A stretch of DNA of 64,000 nt from Aurelia coerulea (Eukaryota; Cnidaria; Scyphozoa; Semaeostomeae; Ulmaridae), in the NCBI GenBank assembly GCA_039566865.1, contig CM076957.1, positions 13,091,896 to 13,155,895 of the forward strand, written 5' to 3'. The position numbers and the translations under genes were made by a program. This document shows, in pieces, positions 11,852 through 22,032 of the stretch. The notes under the pieces were generated by a model that had not been told where the DNA came from, searched no databases, and saw only the letters and a program-made list of their open reading frames with translations. Numbering within the stretch: position 1 is the stretch's first letter; each line of letters starts with the position of its first letter.

Positions 11852-11925
11852 ATATGTAAATATGTATGTATAGCTAGCTTTATAAAGATCGAATTCAAAT
11901 AAGGTCACAAACAAACAAACAAATC

Positions 11926-12077
11926 TCCATTAAATGGTGATCTATTGCCTGAAACAATCTTGTATGGAATACCATGAACGGTAAATATTTTATCGAGCTT
12001 TGGAATCACGCAGGCAGCTTTGGTTGAACGTACGATTTCCACTTTAGGATAACGAGAATACCGATCGATTAAAACGA
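11926..12077 (-). pseudogene. Gypsy-2 integrase core, middle piece
   Basis: Minus-strand segment with LLVLIDRYSRYPKVEIV and a PKLDKIFTVHGIP stretch, matching Gypsy-1 (LDAYSRFP, LDQIFAMHGLP). It carries the region around the second catalytic acidic residue, where the usual VTDNG-type motif has become VSGN. That catalytic change and the flanking insertions make it inactive. Confidence 0.85.
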
Positions 12078-12091
12078 GTAAATATTCATTT

Positions 12092-12298
12092 ATATAACTA
12101 TTTGAAATAAAATAATTGTACCTTGAACAGAAATGATAAAGCACGACGTTTTGAGCTTAGCCCGTTATCAAATAACTTGACAACGGGCTAAGCTCGAAAC
12201 GTCGTGCTTTATCATCTCTGTTCAAGGTACAATTATTTTATTTTAGATAGTTATATTATAGCAACATTGTACAACACGCATACAAAAAGATTGTTTCT
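12092..12298. mobile_element. Penelope-like terminal hairpin inserted in Gypsy-2
   Basis: 207 bp flanked by an exact 14-bp duplication GTAAATATTCATTT (12078-12091 and 12299-12312). Inside is a palindrome of about 170 bp (12091-12259) whose arms contain CGGGCTAAGCTCGAAACGTCGTGC, a Penelope-like tail signature with a hammerhead-like GAAACGTC. A 40-bp extension follows the hairpin. Only terminal sequence is present. It splits the integrase reading at NEYL. Confidence 0.75.
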
Positions 12299-12312
12299 GT
12301 AAATATTCATTT

Positions 12313-13084
12313 GACGGCAAAGGTCCACAAAAATCAATGTGCAAAGTCTCCCAGGGTCCTTTGGGCATTTCAGTTTGCTTTATCGGCTCTGGTGGTGCAG
12401 ATTTACCGACAGCTTGACAGGTTAAGCATGAATCGATTGTCTTCTTCACTAACTCGTCGATTCCTAAAAAGCAACTATTTTCTCTAAGTAATGCCTTGGT
12501 TTTAGACAAACCTTGATGGCTTTCGTGGGCGATATCAATTGCCTTTTGCTGCAACGATTTTGGTATCACGATTCTTGATCCACGAATTATCACGTTCTGT
12601 TCTCCAACTGCTAATTCTTCTTTGAAAACTCGATACGGTCGGACACTGTCCGGATCCCACAGATTTAAACGAATTGCTGCACGTAAGGCTTGTAATTGTC
12701 GATCTTTACTTGTTTCTTCAGTAATTTCTTTCAGTGTCATGGCTTTCGGAACACTGTTATCAACAATGAAATTAACATATTGTTCTGTCATTTTCTCCTG
12801 TTTCTTTATACTTTCGGATATCGGATGCCTCGAAAGATAATCAGCGGGGTTTTCTGCTCCCGATTTGTATATAACTTGAAAAGTATACGGTTGTAGACGT
12901 AACACCCAACGCTCTATGCGGGCTGAAGGCTTTGAATTCCGATTGCCGTATATTACTTCGAGCGGCTTGTGATCAGTGACTAACGAAAACTGATTTCCGT
13001 ACAAATATAAATGGAAATGTTCAACTGACCATACTATTGCCAAGGCCTCCTTCTCAGTTTGCGAATACCGCTTTTCCACATCTG
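12313..13084 (-). pseudogene. Gypsy-2 RNase H C-terminal part, linker and integrase zinc finger
   Basis: Minus-strand frame starting in RNase H (YSQTEKEALAIVWSVEHF, VTDHKPLEVIY). It passes through the PADYLSRHP linker, the H-H-C-C zinc-binding region (HESHQGLSKT, then SCLTCQ) and the start of the integrase core (LHIDFCGPLPSNEYL). It is open over this stretch. Its upstream end is cut by the TTAA element at 13089-13248, and the downstream end runs into the Penelope-like hairpin. Confidence 0.9.
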
Positions 13085-13088
13085 TTAA

Positions 13089-13248
13089 GGCGAATTTCCA
13101 GTCAGTGGAATTTTCCGAGCGGGCGGAATTTCAGACAATAAAAGGTCGCTCAGCCGTAACTTTCTATTCAATTGCAGGTCGACATTTTCTCACGCAGACA
13201 AAGGAAATTCCGCCCGCTCGGAAAATTCCACTGACTGGAAATCAGCCT
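13089..13248. mobile_element. TTAA miniature element (piggyBac-like), copy 1
   Basis: 160 bp flanked by TTAA (13085-13088 and 13249-13252), with inverted repeats of about 45 nt (GGCGAATTTCCAGTCAGTGG on the left). Excision with one TTAA rejoins the RNase H frame. It is homologous along its length to 47433-47590. TTAA duplication is the hallmark of piggyBac elements. Confidence 0.88.
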
Positions 13249-13252
13249 TTAA

Positions 13253-13919
13253 AGCTCGGCTCGCATACGCTATAACTTTCTGATCCTCAGATCCCTGTGA
13301 TTTCTGTGACAAAATTGCACACAGTCCTGCTGGAGTTGCATCGACTAGAACATACGTGTCCTTGTTCTTATCAAAGTATATGACATGCGTGGTGCGGTAG
13401 ATAAGGCTTTAGTAAGCTTGTTAAATGCTTCTTGATGAATCTATTTCCATTCAAAGCGAGCGTTCTTTTTCGTTAACTCGCGTAGTGGTGCAGTAATTGT
13501 TGCAAAGTTTTCAATGTACTTGCTACTGTAATTTGCCATTCCTAACAAACTGCGTACATCATGAACATCTTTAGGTATTTGTGCATTTAGCAAATCCTTA
13601 ACACGCTTCGGATCTAGCCTTGTGCCGTCTTCGGAAAATATTTGTCCAAAGAATTCAAGAGTGTTGCTAAGAAACTTGCCTTTGCTCTGGTTTAGAAAAA
13701 GGCCCCTTTGCTTTAAACGAGTAAGACATTTGTCGAGATTTTCATCGTGCTCCTCGCGTGTTGTACCGTACACAATAATGTCATCTGCAATGTTTTTAAT
13801 TCCTTTTAATCCGTGTAATTGGGTCTGTAACATATATTGAAAAATCTCAGCTGATGCATTGGTGCCATAACTCAAACGCTTGTAACGATATAAGCCAACG
13901 TGCGTACTAAACGTAGTTA
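13253..13919 (-). pseudogene. Gypsy-2 reverse transcriptase C-terminal part and RNase H start
   Basis: Minus-strand segment with RYKRLSYGTNASAEIFQ, the active-site variant NIADDIIVYG, a FLNQSKGKF stretch and VRSLLGMANY, all typical of Ty3/Gypsy reverse transcriptase, ending at KKNARFEWK (13441). RNase H continues to 13253 with frame damage. The upstream part resumes beyond the TA fold-back at 14953. Confidence 0.88.
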
Positions 13920-14952
13920 GGGTAGGGTGGGGGTAATGTGGGTCTAAAATGAGCAAAATCTCAAAATGGATAGCTGGTAAAAAGAGACTAAAATGCAAAA
14001 CATTTCAAAAGTTTCGTTTAATTGACATTCAGTGCTTCTTCTTTCTTGGGAAAAAATCTCAGCTCTGACAAAGGCAATTAAATATTTTTAAAAATTGTTC
14101 TCTTTTGGCAACTAAAATAGGCCCACTTTTTCCGACAAGCGGGAAAAGAGGGTCTATTTTCAAAACTTGTAGAAAATCGGAATATGAAAGGCTAAATGAT
14201 TAAAAAAATTAATGGACTTACATTTCCCAACTGTTGTCTATTCAATAAAATCACAGTCTTTGCCTTTTATCGCAAGCAATCCGTTCCCGCGACGAAAATA
14301 AAACTACGGTCATTATGCTGTGATCCACCATCGTTGCGACTTGCAAGATGCTTGCAAGTCAGTGATCGAATTTGATAATAACAGTCAAAAAAAAAGATGC
14401 TTGCAGTATGTTTACTCCAATTTACTGGTTACCAGACAGCAACTGCGGTAATAGGAAACCCGTTTTCGCATTTTAGACAGAAAACAACGTGGCAAGATGA
14501 ATATAAGTGCGAGAATTTTAAGCAACTCAAGGCTTCGTTGAATTTGAATTATGGCTAAATTCTCAGTAGGCCCACATCACCCCAACTGGTAAAAAAATAA
14601 AAATAAAAAGAACAATAGCGTCAATGACTTTGAAACAAACGTTACTTTATTTGTAAAAGACCAAACTCTCACCTCGTGGTCATTAAATTGACCAGAAAAG
14701 CAAACAACAGTGGCAGGAGAAAGTTTTACTGGGCTTTGAAATTCTTGCACAGTAGGCCGTTCAGTAAAGTTGTTTTATAAAACGACTGGAGATGCATCTA
14801 AGACGAATGTTTTATGTAAAAAGGTAGTTTATTATGTAGACATTAAAAGAAAAATAGCCAGCCTTTCTTCCATTTAACGAGGAAGGATACTTCTAGCGAA
14901 AAGCTTAGTAGACCCACTTTACCCCGTAGACCCACATTACCCCACCCTACCC
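13920..14952. mobile_element. TA fold-back element, GGGTAGGGTGGGG family, copy 1
   Basis: 1,033 bp flanked by TA, with inverted ends GGGTAGGGTGGGG(G)TAATGTGGGTCTA. Much of the interior is palindromic. Removal with one TA restores the Gypsy-2 reverse transcriptase frame at SRYITTFSTH. A second copy is at 60351-61146. No coding sequence. Confidence 0.88.
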
Positions 14953-14954
14953 TA

Positions 14955-15310
14955 TGTAACGACTCTTTTCATCCAATTCCAGTTGATGATACGCTTGCGA
15001 TAAATCGAGTTTTGTAAAATATTTTGCACCATTTAACTCAAAACTGACGTCATCAACGGTTGGTATGGGGTGACGTACACGCTGTATAGCCTCGTTTGCA
15101 ACACGTCCACGCAAATTCTGACTCCTCCGTCTTTTTTAGGAACCACGACAATCGGGGATACCCAAGGTGTTCCTTCATTTTCAGGCACCCTTTCGATAAT
15201 ATCCTCCTTTTCTAGCTGTGCTAGGGCTTCTTTTACTTTTCGTCGCACGTGGTGCGGAATCCTCCGTTGAGGCTGCGCTTTGGGCGATTTCGTTTCATTG
15301 ATACTCAGCG
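14955..15310 (-). pseudogene. Gypsy-2 reverse transcriptase N-terminal part
   Basis: Minus-strand stretch with RRIPHHVRRKVKEALAQLEK, then GTPWVSPIVVVPKKDGGVRI, the classical Ty3/Gypsy reverse transcriptase entry. It then shifts frame through a PLPTVDDVS-like region and a DLSQAYHQLELDE-like stretch, up to the fold-back junction at 14953. Confidence 0.88.
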
Positions 15311-16538
15311 TGACTTTCGATCCTTTCAATTTTCCCATCCCAGTAAATACTGATGCATGCTTGTTTATTATCTTGGATACCTTTTGTCGACAATTTATGC
15401 AAATGCAGGCTAATCAAACCAAGATCCTGAGCTGTTGACAGTGACAATAGATTCCCACTGTTTGTTCCCTTGACTACATAAAAAGTTGCTAGCGCAATAC
15501 GTTTCTTTGTCTCGACGACAGCATCGAATTTTCCAAGGAACATTACAGGCTTTGGACTATTGTAAGCAAAAGGTTGTATGCTTGTTGTTTTCAAATCAGC
15601 TTCTTTCATCTTTGCATAGGTATTTTGATCTATGACGTTAATCGTTGCACCAGTATCTACAGTCATTTTAAACGCATGACCGCGAACCGTGACATTTACT
15701 GTTGGGCTTTTATTGTTCTTATTGTCTACTGCGTAGATGTAATCCTCTGCAGATAAATTGGAGCTTTCTTCAGTATTGAGAGGGTGAACAGCTTTCTTCC
15801 TGTCTTTTATTCGTCGTTCAGGCTTATGATTCTGCTGTTTCTTGTCTTTGCAAACATTGGAAAAATGACCACAATGGTTGCATTCTTTTCCTTGCGCAGG
15901 GCAAGGACCGTTATGAGGGTAGGCTCTCCCACACGAATAACATTTGGAAACTTTCTTGGTTTCCATTCGATTCGTTTCAGCGACAGTTTTTTCTTTGGAT
16001 TCTATATCCTTTGCTTGATATGAACTCATTTCATCTCGACGACCATCTAGTAACATTTCTTCCAACTTGTAATCTGGATCTCTGAGAGCACGTCGTCGTA
16101 TTTTAGAAGAAGAACCACCAGTCAGAATTCTGTTGCTCGATTTCAAAATCAGCATTTGTAAATTCACAATTCGAAGAGAGGTTTCGTAATCTGGTATGAA
16201 ATTTATCCAGTGTCTCACCCTCCTCCTGACGGATTTGGCGAAATTTGTACACCTCATATCGTTGATTTTTCTTGAGGCTCGAAGTAAGCGGTAAGTTTGG
16301 CCCTTGCTGTGTCGTACTCAGCATCAGTTCCAACATCGTTAAGTTGGTGAAAAATTTCTCGAACACGAGAGCCTGCTTGGTACAAAAGTAATGCCCTCTT
16401 TCGTTTAGCATCGCATATTCCACTTGCAATGAGAAATGTATCGAAGTCTCTCAACCAGAGACGCAATCGTGCTGACAAACTCGATCCAACCTCGCCATCA
16501 GGGTTGAATTCCGGTAACGGTTTGAGGTTTAAGGCCAT
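15295..16538 (-). pseudogene. Gypsy-2 gag-protease
   Basis: The ATG at 16538 lies 23 bp from the LTR. Gag reads FLIASGICDAKRKRALLLYQ and VYKFRQIRQEEGETLDKFH, with a frame change near 16255. The nucleocapsid has Cys/His knuckles (CYSCGRAYPHNGPC, then CNHCGHFSNVC). A retropepsin follows with the DTGATINVID active site. The pieces overlap in two frames near 16255 and again near 16140, so the reading is broken. This is the Gypsy type with a short 5' leader. Confidence 0.88.
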
Positions 16539-16547
16539 GCTGTATTT

Positions 16548-16561
16548 ATCCTCGTCGCCAA
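16548..16561 (-). other. Gypsy-2 primer-binding site
   Basis: Directly next to the 5' LTR end (GAATATGACA) the minus strand reads TTGGCGACGAGGAT. Gypsy-3 has the near-identical ATGGCGACGAG in the same position. This is where the tRNA primer would pair; the tRNA species was not determined. Confidence 0.7.
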
Positions 16562-16984
16562 TGTCATATTCCCCTAATTCATATTATAGAACGTGAGAGG
16601 AACAGCTAAATAAAAACACGCCTTGTCGCTTACGCATCACAACCATAACAAAAAAACAACATTAAGAATATAACAAAAGGTGTTTTTTTTATATTCAATA
16701 TAAAAACTTACAAGAACGAGGTACTTAAGACTATACTTACAAATTACTTAACTACATAACTAAGACGATAACCCGGGAAGCAAGAACCCATTACTATCCC
16801 AAGGTCATGACATAGAACACTAAACTAAATTACATCTACATATACAATTACGAAAAGCTACATAAAAACGATGTTTACTCAGACTGATTACATTTTGTCG
16901 TAAATTTCGCTCGTTTTTATTTGCAAAGGTCTTGGCTGCACAGGCAGTCCATATCCAGTTCATACAATCTATCATGTGATTACA
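16562..16984 (-). repeat. Gypsy-2 5' LTR with a LINE fragment inside
   Basis: It matches the 3' LTR but differs by a 21-bp deletion near its minus-strand start, which removes the TATATAGA motif, and by an insertion of about 240 bp (about 16682-16921). It is followed by GTCCA at 16985-16989. Confidence 0.85.
16682..16921 (-). mobile_element. LINE-A 3'UTR-only insertion in the LTR
   Basis: Begins with a T run (minus-strand poly-A tail). It resembles the 3' UTRs of LINE-A2 and LINE-A3, including the repeated short ACTTAC-type segments and the ACGATAACCCGGGAAGCAAGA block. It is flanked by AAGGT-like repeats from the LTR. This is a severely 5'-truncated LINE insertion. Confidence 0.7.
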
Positions 16985-17530
16985 GTCCAAAGCTTCGTTT
17001 TTTCAAATTTTGATTACTGCCCTCTTGTCCGACATTTTTCCTCTGAAAAGTCAGTGAAAAAATTGAGCTCTTATGACAAATTACTGTCCAAAGCTGGGAA
17101 ATGCGCGATGAGAATCAGCCGTCTCAGAACTCTTTGTATTGAAATCTATAAAACTGTCTCAAAACTAAATCCTCCTTTTATGCAGGATATTTTCAAACTA
17201 AAACAACCAAAAGGTCAGCAAGGAACCCAAACGAATTAATCCATCACAGACCAAACCAAGTTACTTTTGGTTCAAACAGTCTCTTATCGTTAGGACCACA
17301 AATTTGGAATGCTTTGCCAAAAATATTAAATTAGCCGAAAACATTCAGACATTTAAGAGATTAATAAAACAATGGGATGGGCCAACTTGCAGATGTAGCA
17401 TTTATTGCTAATGACCTAAACATGTATTATCAATTATTGCCAGTAGTATATATTTAATTTGGATTAGTTTCTATTTAGAAGCTAAAATGAGATTGAATCA
17501 AAATAAGATGACAAACAAAATCATCAATAG
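16985..17530 (+). pseudogene. LINE-D 3' part
   Basis: Resumes the CR1-group LINE after Gypsy-2: SFVFSNFDYCPLV (compare LINE-E ILSQFNYCPLVW), IYKTVSKLNPPFMQDIF, then a frame change to LGPQIWNALPK, FKRLIKQWDG and a CRCSI tail before the stop near 17410. The 3' UTR runs to roughly 17530. Confidence 0.85.
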
Positions 17531-17555
17531 CTTTGTCTTTTTCTTTTGGGTTGCC

Positions 17556-17875
17556 TTACGAAAATTGTAAATTTCGAAGATTTGATTGAAGATTCGAAGA
17601 TTTGTCTGGCTCGAAGTGTTTAGTTAAGGCATCCACAGCATTTTTGTAGTCTTTCTCCTCTCCTGTATCAGGTAGAGTTTTGAAAGGATTGTAAACTTCG
17701 GGTCCAGCTTGATACAACAGCAAAACTCGTTGTCTCTTTGGTTCTGTGATGTCTGCGGCAAGCAAATACGTTTGAAATCTCTCCAGCCAGTTTGTCCAGC
17801 GAGCTCCTGTGTTTGTGATATCACTTTTTGGTTCGAAGACAGGCAATAGGATTGATGTTATTTGCTGCGGCCATC
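17556..17875 (-). pseudogene. Gypsy-3 gag fragment
   Basis: Minus-strand gag start resembling Gypsy-2 gag: RWTNWLERFQTYLLAADIT, KRQRVLLLYQAG, then TKHFEPDKS. ATGGCCGCAGC at about 17875 is the likely start, with a frameshift near 17825. The fragment stops at about 17556, next to the LINE-D tail. No protease or pol is present. Confidence 0.75.
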
Positions 17876-17913
17876 TTACGTTTCTCTTCTTTCTCCTTTT
17901 AACTCGTCGCCAT

Positions 17914-18037
17914 TGTAGACTTCGTAAGTACGTGCGTTTGGGAAATCGCATAGCATAAGAATGAATTCAAATCATATGCGCAGGCACATGAAGTCATACA
18001 GTAATGATAATAATAATGATAAATCATAACCACTACA
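17914..18037 (-). repeat. Candidate Gypsy-3 5' LTR (short)
   Basis: On the minus strand it starts TGTAGTGGTT and ends GAAGTCTACA (TG...CA, 124 bp). It is directly followed by a primer-binding-site-like ATGGCGACGAG and the gag start. The second LTR is not in the window, so the outer boundary is inferred. Confidence 0.5.
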
Positions 18038-18175
18038 ACTTTGAGAACATGATTGATTTCGCAGGATTTTCTTTCAGAAAGTATATTCAACAAGTGCGCA
18101 TGTGCGTTTCAAGAAAATATGGAAATAAAGAATAAAATGAGTCGAAAGCGACCCCGTGTAGACGGAACCACTATG

Positions 18176-18225
18176 TGTGCAAATATTTGGCCAGCTCTTC
18201 TCGTGTGCAAATATTTGGCCGCTCA
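18176..18225. repeat. Short direct repeat
   Basis: GTGCAAATATTTGGCC occurs twice, 34 bp apart. No gene in 18040-18300. Confidence 0.7.
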
Positions 18226-18308
18226 TATATTTTACTGGCCCCGGGGTCTGAGGCACCCGATATTTAGATCGTTTGAGCATAGCTACTAAATCTTTAACTC
18301 CGCGTAAT

Positions 18309-18775
18309 AAGGTGGGTGTAAAATTCTGTGATCTATTTCTTCTGTTTGAGTGGCTTGAAACAAACTTTAGTTACTTGTCTTTAATTCTACCGTTGGACAT
18401 TTCAGAAGCTCAGAATATTTTTCGAAATTTCAGCGTATGTTACATTTCAACTCATTTGAGGGTGTGACGTCATCAAATTTCTACATCATAAAGCAGAAAG
18501 TGACAGACTTTTGCTTGAAACCATATTGTAGATATCCATAAACTATGGCTTTCTTCGAAATTATTTCATGTTGTTTCAAACAGTTTAGAAATTACGATGG
18601 TTTTAAGTTTTTTTGAAATTTTTTTTTGAATTCTTGAAAAAGTAGAAAAACAGTCTAAGTTTGAAAATATTGAAGATTTCAGAAAAGTCCAACGGTAGAA
18701 TTATTGAGAAATAGCTGAAGTTTCTTTGAAGTCATTCAGTTCAAAGAAATAAGTAACTGAATTTTACACCAGTCT
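18309..18775. mobile_element. Fold-back miniature element
   Basis: Inverted arms of about 120-150 nt. Both carry GTGTAAAATTC at the ends and AATTCTACCGTTGGAC toward the inside. No coding sequence and no clear target duplication. Nothing else is seen between 18776 and 19333. Confidence 0.65.
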
Positions 18776-19335
18776 TTTTCAAGATTTGGAACCTATGCTG
18801 ATCGTTTGTACCACTGATTGTCTTAGGGACTAATTTTGTATGTCCGATGTTCATGCGTGCATGCAGAATGAATCAGCTATTTAGCCTTCCTAGAGCATCA
18901 AATATCTATTATTATTATCATAAAATTCTTTATAGTTGGTTGTAAAAAATTTCCTAGGACTGATGGGGTTAGGAAGATGGGTAGGTTACCTATTTGCAGC
19001 ATCATTTTCCGGAGATGACTTTCACTACGGTGAAGGTGAATTTGCCACGCAGCATAGTGCTTCGCCGTGTGACAGTGGATACATTTTACCAAGACCTTAT
19101 TTTATCTTGATTTTACTCAGCCACTCGGTACATGTTTGCTATCATTATCAAGGAACAATTCAAAGGAATCTGATAAATATCTAAAAAACATTTCCCAACC
19201 ATTTCTGGTTCTACCAGTATCGAAATCAAGAAATTTTGAACGAAAAGAGTGATTTTATCGAGTCTCGAGATTCATCTAGCTACCAAATTGTATTACTAAT
19301 AAAATTAAGAGCTACTTTAATACCAAGAGAGAGTA

Positions 19336-19831
19336 CCGGGTGAGTCAAAAAAGAGCTTACCAGTTTGACGGGCTGTGAAATAGAAAGGAAGTGGCTGATA
19401 TTAAAAACTAAAGTGTTAATCTGCTGGTCAAAGGCCAAGTTAGATGAGAAAATTTTGTTCACTCATCTTCCAGACCCAAAAATTGGAAAAATGTCTGTAA
19501 GGAAATCAAGAATTTCACGTTCCATTCTGGTCCAAAATCTATTTAGAATGGAAACTTAAATTCACTGCAATTGTCAGTTAGAAATAGAATTATAATTTCA
19601 ATGCAACTAAATCATGGACCAGAATGGAACATGGACTTCTCGTTCCCATACATGCCCTTTACAGACATTTTTTCTAATTTTTGGGTCTTAGAGATGAGTA
19701 ATTTACCAAACAAAATTTTCTCATCTAAGTTAGCCTTTGCATGATAGATTAACATTTCAGTTTTGAATATCAGCCACATACGTATTATTCCACAGTCCAC
19801 CAAACAGGGAGACTTTTTTTGACTCACCTGG
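19336..19831. mobile_element. TA fold-back element, CCGGGTGAGTC ends
   Basis: 496 bp flanked by TA, with ends CCGGGTGAGTCAAAAAA and, on the right, CCAGGTGAGTCAAAAAA. The arms pair for about 200 nt, with GACCCAAAAATTGGAAAAATG on the left. No coding sequence. 19834-20450 holds only low-complexity DNA, including a CTCTACTAACACCT direct repeat at about 20227. Confidence 0.85.
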
Positions 19832-21194
19832 TATACTAAAGCAGAATACTAGAGATATATTAATTACAAATTCATAATTATTGAGGGATTGCTGATTACA
19901 TAATCCATTTGGCTTATCTAATAGACAGTATGGCTGCTGAGGCTTTACTGTGATATTAACGTTTGTCGACTGAGTGATAAACAAGATGCATTCTCTGTTT
20001 GAAAACATATAATGGTCAACAAACCCCAAAGATTTGAAGAGTCCCAACTTTATTCAAATTTCAGTGCGAATTAGTTTCTCTCAGAGTCTCAAAGGAAAAG
20101 TTCTTAAATTTGCTGCCTTTTACCTAACATTAACGTTAGCGTAAATTTAATTAGATGTTTAAAAAAGCTTTGATGTAGGGGGGAGGGGGGGGGGGTAGAG
20201 CTAATTTTCAAGATCTCTACTCAAGGCTCTACTAACACCTCTCTACTAACACCTCTGAAATGTTGAGCACAAGATTTCCTTGTGAAAAGCAATACCAAGG
20301 AAAACACTGCACAAGCTGATAGCTTCAAAAACCTCAAAATTTGATTCAAAATTTCACTAAATATACTAACTTGGGCTGGAAATTCTCATTTTCACAAAAC
20401 TGGGAAGGTCTTACATGAAAAACTGTCATGATGTTGAAGAAATTGGACCATTACATATTTTAGAGAATCTCTAAAATATGGAAAGGCCCCACAATCCCCG
20501 GAGGGGTGTATTCATTGACTTTCAATACGGGGGAGTCCGTGCCAATATTTGGGGTCCAAAATTTTACGTTAAATCAATATTTGGGGTCTGTGAATGGACA
20601 ACAGTTCAATATTTAGGGTCCAAAAATTTTAAGAAAGGAAGAATCGTGCAATTTTGGCCCTGAAGTTGCGAATCATGAAATAAATGTCTTGGTATTATTC
20701 AAAAACTGAGAAAGATCACACAGTGATCCAGAATGGCAAAATAATGTAATAAATGCGGAAAAATGAAAGTTGTCAAAATCAATCTCGCTGTAGCTCATTT
20801 GAAAGAGCATTGATTGGCAGTCAAAATAATAGAAGAATTATTAACATCGGACCTATCAGAGCCAAGATACAGATTTTTAAAGTTTCAAGAAATCATAAGT
20901 ATACAAATTTGAATTCGAAAAGACAATGAACACTCGATTTAGGCTAACTTCAAAATTTAATTTCTCTGCTCACACAACTCTGATTCTTGAAATTATTTGT
21001 TTATTTTGATTGTATACATGTCAGCATTATGCATGTTTCAGGTCATTAAAAAAATGAGCGGAAAATTTTCGCGAATTTTGCGAATTACTATAAGTACTAT
21101 ATTTTAGGATAAAACTGATATTTAAGTAATAACAGTTAAATATCTAAAAGACAGAGTCAAACGCTGTTATAGCAAAAAATGTTAAAATTAACTA

Positions 21195-22032
21195 CCGGGT
21201 GTCCCAAAATGATGTATTATCATTTGATTGCTTATTAGTCCATAACCGATGAACCGATTTTCAAAAAGTGGGAAAACCACAACCAACATCTAAACATCCA
21301 ATTTAGACTTTAGGCAATCAAATAAAACAAAGTTTTTGAAAACCGTTCATTGGTTATGGACATACAAGCAATCAAACAACAAGGACAGATAATGTTACAA
21401 TAGAACTCGCTACTTTTCATTGACACCTGGATACAAAGCAATTTGTGATTGCAGACAAAGGGAATTCCATGCTCGGTTGGTCAAGACATAAACAAAAACA
21501 AAGCAAGCCGCAAAAATTGCCCTGAAACTCGGGTCGCTAGCGCGCTCGTTGTGCATTCCAAAAATGGTTTTTAAGAGCAAATATTAGCACATATCGAAAG
21601 GAGAAGGATATATCTATACTTCTGCCTCGGGCATTTGATTCTTTTCGTACAGAAGCTGAGCAGTAAGTGTTTTAATTACACCTAAAAAGTACGAGAATTT
21701 AAATCCCCTCCCAATTGGCTTCTGCACAAAATAAATAAAATGCCCGAGGCAGAAGTTTAGATATATCTTTCTTCTTTCGATATGTGCTAATATTTGCTCT
21801 TAAAAACCATTTTTGGAATGCACAACGAGCCCGCTAGCGACCCGAGTTTCAGGGCAATTTTTGCGGCTTGCTTTGTTTTTGTTTATGTCTTAACCAACCG
21901 AGCATGGAATTCCCTTTGTCTGCAATCAGAACTTGCTTTGTATCTTGGTGTCAATGAAAAGTAGCGAGTTCTATTGTAACATTATCTGTCCTTGTTCAAT
22001 CAAACAATAATACATCATTTTGGGACACCCAG
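21195..22032. mobile_element. Near-perfect TA palindrome element, CCGGGTGTCCC ends
   Basis: 838 bp flanked by TA. The ends CCGGGTGTCCCAAAATGATG and CTGGGTGTCCCAAAATGATG pair, and the arms are complementary for about 400 nt almost to the centre (near 21690). It lies in the left arm of the 20496-24856 fold-back and has no counterpart in the right arm. Confidence 0.88.

Larger units (their letters stand above)
10249..11925. mobile_element. Composite insertion in the Gypsy-2 integrase
   Basis: Splits the integrase between FNG (about 11930) and TEFDRY (about 10235). It contains a TA element (10424-11388). The outer remainder (10249-10421 and 11391-11925, about 700 bp) has a TATAAATA box at 11639, a TGTTAGGAAC...AACA stretch that could be a solo LTR (about 11430-11923), and a perfect hairpin at 11760-11851. 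The family of the outer insertion is not recognised, and no clean duplication was found. Confidence 0.5.
9255..16984 (-). mobile_element. Gypsy-2: full-length Ty3/Gypsy LTR retrotransposon, heavily nested
   Basis: Two LTRs with TG...CA ends (9255-9447 and 16562-16984) bound a minus-strand gag-pol region in the order gag, protease, reverse transcriptase, RNase H, integrase. The 5-bp duplication GTCCA (9250-9254 and 16985-16989) marks insertion into LINE-D, whose reading frame continues across it. Later insertions inside it: a TA fold-back (13920-14952), a TTAA miniature element (13089-13248), a Penelope-like hairpin (12092-12298), a mixed insertion between about 10246 and 11925, and a LINE 3'UTR in the 5' LTR. 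The element cannot be active. Confidence 0.9.
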
